Shown here one piece after another: positions 1 to 5,081 of a stretch of 9,397 nt of DNA. The number at the start of each line of letters is the position of its first letter. The first letter of the stretch is position 1. Source of the stretch: DATLAN01 sp035527455 (lineage in GTDB: Bacteria > Planctomycetota > Planctomycetia > Pirellulales > Thermoguttaceae); the NCBI GenBank assembly GCA_035527455.1, contig DATLAN010000359.1, forward strand, positions 1 to 9,397. The letters run 5' to 3'. Below the pieces are notes generated by a model. The model ran no database searches, was not told where the DNA came from, and saw nothing but the letters and a program-made list of their open reading frames with translations. The translations under genes were made by a program, and so were the position numbers.

Positions 1-582
1 GGCGGTCGCCGCCCTCTTGGTGCCGCGTGCTTCGGCGGCCCAGGCCAGCAGGCATACGCCGCCCAGAGCCAGCAGGACGAAGACGGACGATTCGGGAACC
101 GATTCGCCGTCGGTCGTCCATTGCCGGGAGGGGCCGCCGCGGCGACGGCGGAATCCTGAACCGGCCGCCTTCGGACCGGGCTGCTCGTCCGACGTGCTCG
201 CCTGGGTGATGCCGCCCGAAGAGATATCGGCGAACACGTCCTGGAACGACCATTCGGCGAATCGGCCTGCGTGCGCGACGGCGTGAGACGGGTGCAAGAA
301 GTCCAGAGGGTTGCCCGCTGCCGAAGGCCCGCGGAAGAGGAAATCGATGGAGGAATCGCCCGCCGGCAGGTCGGCGGAAACGAACCGGCTGAAGAAACGG
401 CCGCCTTCGTAGGGGCTCGACGGCTCGGTTGCGCGATGTGCGTCTGCGGTGGTGAAGTCGTAGAGCAAGTCCATCTCGTCCATCTCGGCGGTCGCCTCCA
501 CGGTTGCATCTGCCCGGGTGGATCCCGCGCCGAAAGACATCAGCGCCAGCGTCAAACTGCCGATCAGAGCGAAGCGATTCAT
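1..582 (-). CDS. Exported protein with PEP-CTERM-like C-terminal sorting signal (partial, C-terminus outside window)
   Basis: The frame stays open from the start to base 1, giving 194 residues with the end missing. The N-terminus (MNRFALIGSLTLALMS...) is a typical signal peptide with a likely cleavage site after TRADA, near residue 25. The middle is acidic and low in recognisable domains, followed by an Arg-rich stretch (RRRRGG) near residue 140. The tail has the order of a PEP-CTERM sorting signal: a short motif VPESS near residue 162, a hydrophobic run (VFVLLALGGVCLLAW) and then basic residues (RGTKR). In known PEP-CTERM proteins an exosortase cleaves this tail; here the second Pro is replaced by Ser, so it is a variant. 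Two ATGs stand in tandem (585 and 582) behind GGAGG. The second is 7 bases from GGAGG and the first only 4, so I prefer 582. No function beyond export and surface sorting can be inferred. Confidence 0.72.
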   Translation of the reverse strand, partial: MNRFALIGSLTLALMSFGAGSTRADATVEATAEMDEMDLLYDFTTADAHRATEPSSPYEGGRFFSRFVSADLPAGDSSIDFLFRGPSAAGNPLDFLHPSHAVAHAGRFAEWSFQDVFADISSGGITQASTSDEQPGPKAAGSGFRRRRGGPSRQWTTDGESVPESSVFVLLALGGVCLLAWAAEARGTKRAATA

Positions 583-781
583 CATTGAGCCTCCATGAGT
601 TGTAGAATCCGGTTGTAGTCAGGTGTTTCGATAGTTGCGACTGGAACTGTCGGCGAAGCCGGGGGCCTCTTGGTGGACGACGGGACCGCCCCGCGATCGG
701 GGCAGGTCCGGAAGATCCACCCTCGGGTCGAATCACGGGAGAATCAGCCCTGGCGATGGGCCGATCAGAGCACGGCAATCC

Positions 782-883
782 AAGAAGAAAGGCCACCCGG
801 TCGAACAGCCGCTTTCGTGTGGGTGCCTAGGCTGCCTCCGGGCTCAATGCCCGACGGGTTGGAAAGATGGTGAGCGTCGCAAT
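782..883 (-). ncRNA. Candidate structured leader RNA or attenuator upstream of the PEP-CTERM-like gene
   Basis: Read on the minus strand from the predicted transcript start near 883. First comes a 5-bp hairpin CGGGC/GCCCG (853-849 with 843-839, loop of 5). Then a stem AGGCACCC (828-821) pairs with GGGTGGCCT (798-790), with one bulged G. It is followed at once by TTCTTCTT (789-782), the form of an intrinsic terminator with an imperfect T tract. The segment GCAGCC (835-830), just 5' of that stem, can pair with GGCTGT (810-805) in its loop (5 Watson-Crick pairs and one G-U). This makes either an H-type pseudoknot or an alternative fold. About 200 more bases separate it from the start codon. I do not recognise a known riboswitch class. 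The pairing is seen in the sequence; the RNA role is inferred. Confidence 0.42.
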
Positions 884-889
884 GCCGTG

Positions 890-918
890 AGTATAGCAAA
901 ATGTTTCGGTTTTGTCAA
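890..918 (-). promoter_or_regulatory. Near-consensus sigma-70-type promoter, reading leftward
   Basis: On the minus strand a perfect -35 box TTGACA (918-913) is followed by a 17-base spacer and the -10 box TATACT (895-890). TGC stands directly before the -10, giving an extended -10. Transcription would start near 883, about 300 bases before the PEP-CTERM-like start codon at 582. It is the clearest promoter in the window. Confidence 0.8.
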
Positions 919-1034
919 AAAGTTTTTTCTTACGTCCCTCAGTCGCCGGGCTTGGGTTTCTACAAGACCGGGCCGATGGCAATCGATCGTGTGAGAAAAC
1001 GCCAATTCCTCTCCCCATTCGGCCGCCTGATTCC

Positions 1035-1040
1035 TATAAT
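1035..1040 (+). promoter_or_regulatory. Putative -10 box for the zinc-ribbon/PH gene
   Basis: An exact TATAAT lies 49 bases before the ATG at 1089, a usual leader length. No good -35 box is found 16-18 bases upstream (the region reads TCCCCA), so this may be a weak or factor-dependent promoter or a chance match. Confidence 0.4.
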
Positions 1041-1088
1041 GCCCTCTGGCAAGTACGGTTCACTGGTCTGGTGAGGGGGATCGATTCG

Positions 1089-1808
1089 ATGTTATGTCCC
1101 GAATGCGGCGCGGAAGTCGTCCACAACGCGGTCTACTGCCACAAGTGCGGCGAGCGGATGGACCTGGCACAACAGGAGTTCCCGCTCGAAGGGGCGGGGG
1201 CGACAGGGGCGGTTTCCGAATACGCCGCCACGGGAGGGGGACGCGGCCCGGCCGATGCCGATGCCCCACGCGGCCCGCGAGAGAGATTTCAAGAGATCGC
1301 CGCCGACCGGCAAGCGGCCAAGGACGAACCCGAGCGGGAACTCTGGCGAGGCCACTTTTGCGCCAAGGCCATGATCGGGGCCTGGGTGCTCAGCGGGCTG
1401 ATCACGCTGGTCGCGCTGATCGTGGGGATCGTGATCTGGAAAGGGTGGTTCTGGTGGGTCGCGGCGATCGGACTGATCGCGCTGTGGATCCACCAACTGC
1501 TGAAGTACGCCTATCGCCGCTGGAACATCAGCTACCAGTTCACCACCCAGCGACTGATTCACCACTCGGGCATCCTACGGCGAGTGACCGACCGGATCGA
1601 GGTTATCGACATGGACGATATCACCTTCGAACAGACGGTCCTGGAGCGGCTGGTGGGCACCGGCACGATTCACATCACCTCCTCCGACCGATCTCATCCG
1701 GAACTCTTTCTGCGGGGGATCGACAACGTCAAAGAGGTGTCGGAAATCATCGACGACACCCGGCGCGGCGAACGACGCCGTCGAGGATTGTTCGTCGAGC
1801 AGGTCTAG
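1089..1808 (+). CDS. Zinc-ribbon membrane protein with bacterial PH domain (DUF304/bPH2-like)
   Basis: The product has 239 residues. It opens with a zinc ribbon, CPEC at 3-6 and CHKC at 17-20, of the kind that begins many bacterial regulatory or scaffold membrane proteins. A flexible Gly/Ala-rich and charged linker runs from about 30 to 90. Two adjoining hydrophobic helices follow (about 95-117 and 119-137), then a PH-like domain from about 146 to 224 with the DUF304 pattern: YQFTTQRLIHHSG, a run of short strands, and a final helix (IDNVKEVSEIID). DUF304 (YdbS-type) proteins are membrane proteins of poorly known function. The open frame extends upstream to 912, but translation most likely starts at 1089. 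GAGGGGG lies about 8 bases before that ATG, the zinc ribbon begins there, and the upstream residues cover the promoter region. The stop codon overlaps that of the convergent SDR gene. Confidence 0.85.
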   Translation: MLCPECGAEVVHNAVYCHKCGERMDLAQQEFPLEGAGATGAVSEYAATGGGRGPADADAPRGPRERFQEIAADRQAAKDEPERELWRGHFCAKAMIGAWVLSGLITLVALIVGIVIWKGWFWWVAAIGLIALWIHQLLKYAYRRWNISYQFTTQRLIHHSGILRRVTDRIEVIDMDDITFEQTVLERLVGTGTIHITSSDRSHPELFLRGIDNVKEVSEIIDDTRRGERRRRGLFVEQV

Positions 1809-2557
1809 CCGATCATCCGGCCCCCGTCGACCGGCAGGCAGACGCCGGTCACGAAATCGTTTTCGATCAGCGATAAGACGGCCTGGGCGACGTTCTCCGG
1901 CCGGCCGACGCGCTTGAGCAGCGTGCCGGCGACCGCGCCCTTGACGTCGGCTTCCGAGAGATCTTCCGGCACCATCACGGGGCCGGGAAGGATGCAGTTG
2001 ACGCGGACCCTCGGGTTCCGCCGGGCCAGTTCGATCGCCATCGTCCGCGTGATCGTGGGAATGGCCCCCTTGCCGACGAAATAGGCGGCGTAGTTGGGAT
2101 ACGGCCGCGCCGTCGCCCAATCGCCGATGGTCACGATCGATCCGCCCTCGGGCTGTCCGACCATGATCAGCCCGGCCCGGCGACAGCAGAGGAACGTGCC
2201 CAGCGCGTTGATCTCGAACTGACGCCGGACGTCTTCGGCGGTGATCTCTTCCAGCGGCTTGGATTCCCAGACGGCAGCGGCGGTGACCAGCACGTCGATC
2301 CGACCAAAATGGTCCAGCGTCTGCCGGAAAAGCCCCTCGACCTCGGCTTCATCGGCGACGTCGGCCTGAAACGCTCGGGCGTTGGTACCTAGCTGTTCGA
2401 GCCGGGCAACCGTTTCCCGCGCCTCTTCGGCCGAGCGGCGGTAATGCACGGCCACGGCGTATCCCCGCCGGGCCAGCGTCTCGGCCACCACGTTGCCCAC
2501 CCGACGCTTGCCGCTGCCGGTGATCAGGGCCACTTTGCTGTTGGGAGAATGGTGCAT
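1805..2557 (-). CDS. SDR-family oxidoreductase, pteridine reductase (FolM/PTR1)-like
   Basis: The product is a 250-residue classical short-chain dehydrogenase. The cofactor loop is TGSGKRRVG (13-21), and Arg/His residues after the second strand (HYRR, 38-41) suggest NADPH. NALG (117-120) and YxxxK (Y159, K163) complete the fold, followed by the usual PGPV segment (191-194). Where most SDRs carry the catalytic Ser (IVTIGD), this protein has Asp146. The TGxxKR loop and Asp in place of Ser are features of pteridine reductase PTR1 and E. coli FolM, so reduction of dihydropterin or dihydrofolate is a reasonable guess. Another NADPH-dependent carbonyl reduction cannot be excluded. The length lies between FolM (240) and PTR1 (288). 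No Shine-Dalgarno is seen: the bases before the ATG are C-rich and run into the heptamer repeat block. It may be translated from a leaderless or weakly initiated transcript. Confidence 0.85.
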   Translation of the reverse strand: MHHSPNSKVALITGSGKRRVGNVVAETLARRGYAVAVHYRRSAEEARETVARLEQLGTNARAFQADVADEAEVEGLFRQTLDHFGRIDVLVTAAAVWESKPLEEITAEDVRRQFEINALGTFLCCRRAGLIMVGQPEGGSIVTIGDWATARPYPNYAAYFVGKGAIPTITRTMAIELARRNPRVRVNCILPGPVMVPEDLSEADVKGAVAGTLLKRVGRPENVAQAVLSLIENDFVTGVCLPVDGGRMIG

Positions 2558-2570
2558 GGGGGTGGGGGGG

Positions 2571-2629
2571 AGTTATCAGTTGTCAGTTGTCAGTTGTCAG
2601 TTCGTCAGTTCGTCAGTTCGTCAGTGGAC
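2571..2629. repeat. Short tandem array, AGTTNTC heptamers changing to AGTTCGTC octamers
   Basis: The order is AGTTATC, then three AGTTGTC, then three AGTTCGTC, ending in a degenerate AGTGGAC. The type matches the short tandemly repeated repetitive (STRR) heptanucleotides known from cyanobacteria and other bacteria with complex genomes. The unit grows from 7 to 8 bases partway through, as expected from slippage. It lies 14 bases upstream of the SDR start codon. Confidence 0.9.
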
Positions 2630-2786
2630 TTTTGCAAAACGCAGATTCGATCTCCCCTCTCCCTCTGGGAGAGGGGCCGGGGGTGAGGGTATAGGGAAGG
2701 CGCGCAAGCACGGCAAGGCCTTTTCGGCGAATTGCCCTCACCCTAACCCTCTCCCAGAGGGAGAGGGGACCATTTTGCAAAAGTCC
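2626..2786. repeat. Nested palindromic element (REP/MITE-like)
   Basis: The outer arms are GGACTTTTGCAAAA (2626-2639) and its exact complement TTTTGCAAAAGTCC (2773-2786). Inside, a second pair of arms is nearly complementary: the left one begins CCCCTCTCCCTCTGGGAGAG at 2654 and runs to about 2689, and the right one covers about 2733-2768. Each inner arm is itself a palindrome (CCCCTCTCCC, TCT, GGGAGAGGGG). The centre holds a GC-rich spacer. Such CTCTCCC-type palindromes are found dispersed in many bacterial genomes, often yielding spurious proteins. No transposase is encoded, so it would be non-autonomous. Confidence 0.85.
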
Positions 2787-2803
2787 AGTTTTCAGTTGTC
2801 AGC
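2787..2803. repeat. Short heptamer remnant beside the palindrome
   Basis: AGTTTTC, AGTTGTC and AGC follow the right outer arm of the palindrome directly, in the same orientation as the left array. This suggests the palindromic element inserted into an existing heptamer array and split it. Confidence 0.6.
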
Positions 2804-2921
2804 TCGTGTCGTTGGTTGCCCGAACATTACCTCTTTGGGACGAAGCGGTATCGTGTGGTTCCCTCTTGCGCACGTCGCACAGCAGGACAATCAAGTAAGC
2901 GGTTCACCCGGCGTCACTGGC

Positions 2922-2967
2922 AACTGAAAACTGATAACTGAAAACTGAAAACTGAAAACTGAAAACT
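2922..2967. repeat. Short tandem heptamer array, AACTGAA type, inverted relative to the left array
   Basis: Six heptamers (AACTGAA, AACTGAT, then four AACTGAA) and a final AACT. The complement reads TCAGTTT, the same family as the left array but facing the other way. The last partial unit runs into the stop codon of rmlD (2966-2968). Confidence 0.9.
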
Positions 2968-3844
2968 ACTCTTCCCCGACAGTCTTCCACTCCTCGATAT
3001 ACGAACTCAGCGCCGATTCCCACGTGGGCATCACCGGGCCGCCGAGCGCTTCGTACTTCGTCGTGTCCAGCACGCTGTAAGCCGGACGCGGAGCGGCAGC
3101 CGCGTATTCGGCGGTCGTGATCGGCTGAACCGTTACGTCCATGCCGGCCAGCCGTAAGATCTCCTTGGCGAACTCGTACCAGTTCGTCGCGCCGGCGTTG
3201 GTCACGTGATAAATCCCCCAAGGGGCCGGGCGACCTGCCGGAGTTCCCAGCAGCGACAAGACGGCCTCGGCCACGTGCGGGACGTAGCTGGGCGTGCACT
3301 GTTGATCGCAGACCACCCGCGGTTCTTGCTGCGAGCGTCCCAGCCGGAGCATCGTTTTGACGAAGTTGCCGGCCCGCTGGTCCGACGGCCGGGCGTAGAG
3401 CCCGCACGTCCGCACGATCAGGTGCTTCGAATGCCGCCCGGCTGCCCGTTCGCCGGCGAGCTTGGATCGGGCATACACGCCCTGCGGCGACGGCGGGTCG
3501 TCTTCGCAGAACGGCGCGGTGCGATACGCCGGGCCGCCGAAGACGTAATCGGTGCTGATCTGGACCAGTGGGCAATCGAGCCGGCCGCAGGCTTCGACCA
3601 GGTGTTCCACCGCCGTGACGTTGACCGCCTCGCAGGCCTCCGGCTCGCTTTCGGCACGGTCCACCCGGGTGTAAGCGGCACAATGGACGACCGCATCGGG
3701 AGCCAGGTCCGACAGCGCCGCGATCACGGCCGGGCCATCGGTCAGATCGAGCGTGTCGATGTCCAGCCCGGCGGCATCGTCACCCAACAGCCGACACAAT
3801 TCCCCACCGAGTTGGCCGTAGGCCCCCGTGACCGCGATTTTCAT
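2966..3844 (-). CDS. rfbD: dTDP-4-dehydrorhamnose reductase
   Basis: This is RmlD/RfbD, the NAD(P)H-dependent last step of dTDP-L-rhamnose synthesis, acting in the cytoplasm for surface polysaccharides. The 292 residues compare with 299 in E. coli. Visible motifs are the cofactor loop TGAYGQLG (6-13), HCAAYT with VD (54-62), STDYVF (97-102), catalytic YxxxK (Y124, K128), a DQQCTPSY segment where DQxGxPTY is usual, and the C-terminal RPxxSVLD. An open frame extends to 3955, but the cofactor strand MKIAVTG begins at 3844, so I take that start. The Shine-Dalgarno is weak (GGGG about 11 bases upstream). It is divergent from galE. No rmlA, rmlB or rmlC is in the window. A neighbouring family member acting on another 4-keto sugar is possible but less likely. 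Confidence 0.88.
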   Translation of the reverse strand: MKIAVTGAYGQLGGELCRLLGDDAAGLDIDTLDLTDGPAVIAALSDLAPDAVVHCAAYTRVDRAESEPEACEAVNVTAVEHLVEACGRLDCPLVQISTDYVFGGPAYRTAPFCEDDPPSPQGVYARSKLAGERAAGRHSKHLIVRTCGLYARPSDQRAGNFVKTMLRLGRSQQEPRVVCDQQCTPSYVPHVAEAVLSLLGTPAGRPAPWGIYHVTNAGATNWYEFAKEILRLAGMDVTVQPITTAEYAAAAPRPAYSVLDTTKYEALGGPVMPTWESALSSYIEEWKTVGEE

Positions 3845-4034
3845 GACCGAAGACCCCGCAAGGAAGTGGGATGGCCGAACTGTGCCCAATGTTACACAAT
3901 AGATAGGCTTTCGTCGACTGTGCCCGGCGCGGCCGTTTCCAAAGGTATACTCCACTCATGGGGGCAACGCCAGCCCTGCAGCGTAGAATTGCGGAATGTT
4001 GACGTTTAGCGGGCGCTGAAGCAAAGGAACTCGG
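3845..4034. promoter_or_regulatory. Divergent rmlD/galE intergenic region
   Basis: The 190 bases between two divergent nucleotide-sugar genes must hold both promoters unless each has a distant one. TATACT at 3946-3951 and TAGAAT at 3984-3989 are possible plus-strand -10 boxes, but neither has a fair -35 partner. TTGACG at 3999 is too close to the galE start to serve. On the minus strand the AT-rich bases 3889-3905 may hold the rmlD -10. No operator-like palindrome stands out. Confidence 0.4.
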
Positions 4035-5051
4035 ATGAACGTGATGGTCGCCGGCGGTGCGGGTTATATCGGCTCCCATGCCGTCAAACAACTGGTCGAG
4101 GCCGGACACCGCGTCACCGTAATCGATAATCTTTACCGAGGGCACCGGCAGGCCGTTCATCCGCAAGCCGCCTTTCACAAGATCGAGCTGGCCGACACCC
4201 GGGCGATCGCCGACCTGCTGCTTCAGCGGGAGATCGACTGCGTGATGCACTTCGCCGCGCTGGCCTACGTGGGCGAGTCGGTCACCGAGCCGCTGAGCTA
4301 CTACGAGAACAACACGGCCGGCACGGTCAGCCTGCTCAGGGCGATGCACGCGGCGGGTGTGAAGCGGCTGGTGTTCAGTTCCACCTGTGCCACGTACGGC
4401 GAGCCCGAGACGACCCCCATCGTGGAGACCATGCCCCAGCAGCCGATCAACCCATACGGCTGGTCGAAGTGGTTCGTCGAGCGGGTGCTGAAAGACTATG
4501 GCGCGGCGGACAGGGAGTTCTCGTTCGTCTCGTTGCGCTACTTCAACGTGGCCGGAGCGGCGGCCGACGGCACGTTGGGCGAAGATCACGATCCGGAGAC
4601 GCACTTGATCCCCGTATTGCTGCTGGCCGCCTCGGGCCGGCGGGAGAAGGTCACCGTGTTCGGCACCGACTATCCCACGCCGGACGGGACGTGCCTGCGC
4701 GACTACATCCACGTCGAGGACCTCTGCGCCGCCCATATCGTGGCGATGGAGGCGCTAAAGCCCGGCGACGGCCGGTTCTACAACCTGGGAATCGGCAAGG
4801 CCTACTCGGTCAACGAGGTGATCGAGGCGGCCCGACGGGTGACCGGCGCGGAAATCCCCATCGATTTCGGCCAACGACGCCCCGGCGACCCGGCGATTCT
4901 ATACGCCGACGCCACCAAGATCCGCGACGAACTCGGCTGGTCGGCCGATTACACCGAGATCGACCGGATCGTGGCCACGGCCTGGAACTGGTTCAAGAGC
5001 CACCCGAACGGTTATGGGGATCGAGTACCCGGCCTCTGCCACGAAACTTAG
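4035..5051 (+). CDS. galE: UDP-glucose 4-epimerase
   Basis: GalE interconverts UDP-glucose and UDP-galactose with bound NAD, supplying galactose for the cell surface or feeding galactose into central metabolism. The 338 residues equal the E. coli enzyme's length. Seen are the NAD loop GGAGYIGSH (7-15), DNLYRG (31-36), HFAALAYVGES (72-82), FSSTCATYG (114-122) with Thr117 at the position of the active-site Ser124 in E. coli, YxxxK (Y141, K145), the substrate segment RYFNVAGA (168-175) and TPDGTCLRDYIHV (215-227). Thr at that site is common in other GalE proteins. Translation starts at 4035 behind AAAGGA with a 6-base spacer. The gene is probably cotranscribed with the secreted protein 30 bases downstream. 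Some GalE-like enzymes also epimerise UDP-GlcNAc or uronic acids, and the sequence alone does not settle this. Confidence 0.93.
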   Translation: MNVMVAGGAGYIGSHAVKQLVEAGHRVTVIDNLYRGHRQAVHPQAAFHKIELADTRAIADLLLQREIDCVMHFAALAYVGESVTEPLSYYENNTAGTVSLLRAMHAAGVKRLVFSSTCATYGEPETTPIVETMPQQPINPYGWSKWFVERVLKDYGAADREFSFVSLRYFNVAGAAADGTLGEDHDPETHLIPVLLLAASGRREKVTVFGTDYPTPDGTCLRDYIHVEDLCAAHIVAMEALKPGDGRFYNLGIGKAYSVNEVIEAARRVTGAEIPIDFGQRRPGDPAILYADATKIRDELGWSADYTEIDRIVATAWNWFKSHPNGYGDRVPGLCHET

Positions 5052-5081
5052 GGGCCGGCCGAGAATAAAGGAGATCGCATC

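Larger units (their letters stand above)
586..1088. other. Intergenic region with divergent promoters and a structured leader
   Basis: This stretch of about 500 bases lies between two divergent genes and has no convincing coding frame. It holds a strong minus-strand promoter (890-918), a structured transcribed leader (782-883, minus), roughly 200 further leader bases down to the minus-strand start, and a TATAAT box (1035-1040) ahead of the plus-strand gene. Bases 897-935 are AT-rich compared with their surroundings. Confidence 0.7.
2558..2965. other. Repeat-filled intergenic block between rmlD and the SDR gene
   Basis: About 400 bases between two minus-strand genes are largely made of repeats: a heptamer/octamer array (2571-2629), a large nested palindrome (2626-2786), a short heptamer remnant (2787-2803) and an opposite-facing heptamer array (2922-2967). 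Bases 2804-2921 show nothing recognisable. Open frames here have low-complexity repeat translations and are not genes. Confidence 0.8.

Noticed and set aside
912..1088. N-terminal extension of the zinc-ribbon/PH gene
   Set aside because: The extension covers the TATAAT box, gives an unrelated sequence, and the zinc ribbon with its own Shine-Dalgarno begins at 1089.
2444..2927. Plus-strand open frames across the repeat block
   Set aside because: Their translations are the SLWERGRG and NPLPEGEG strings that come from the palindromic repeat, plus heptamer low-complexity sequence.
2571..2967. Possible CRISPR array
   Set aside because: The repeats are 7-8 bases with no spacers, and no cas genes are present.
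3845..3955. N-terminal extension of RmlD
   Set aside because: The cofactor-binding strand starts at the ATG at 3844, and the extra 37 residues fit no RmlD feature.
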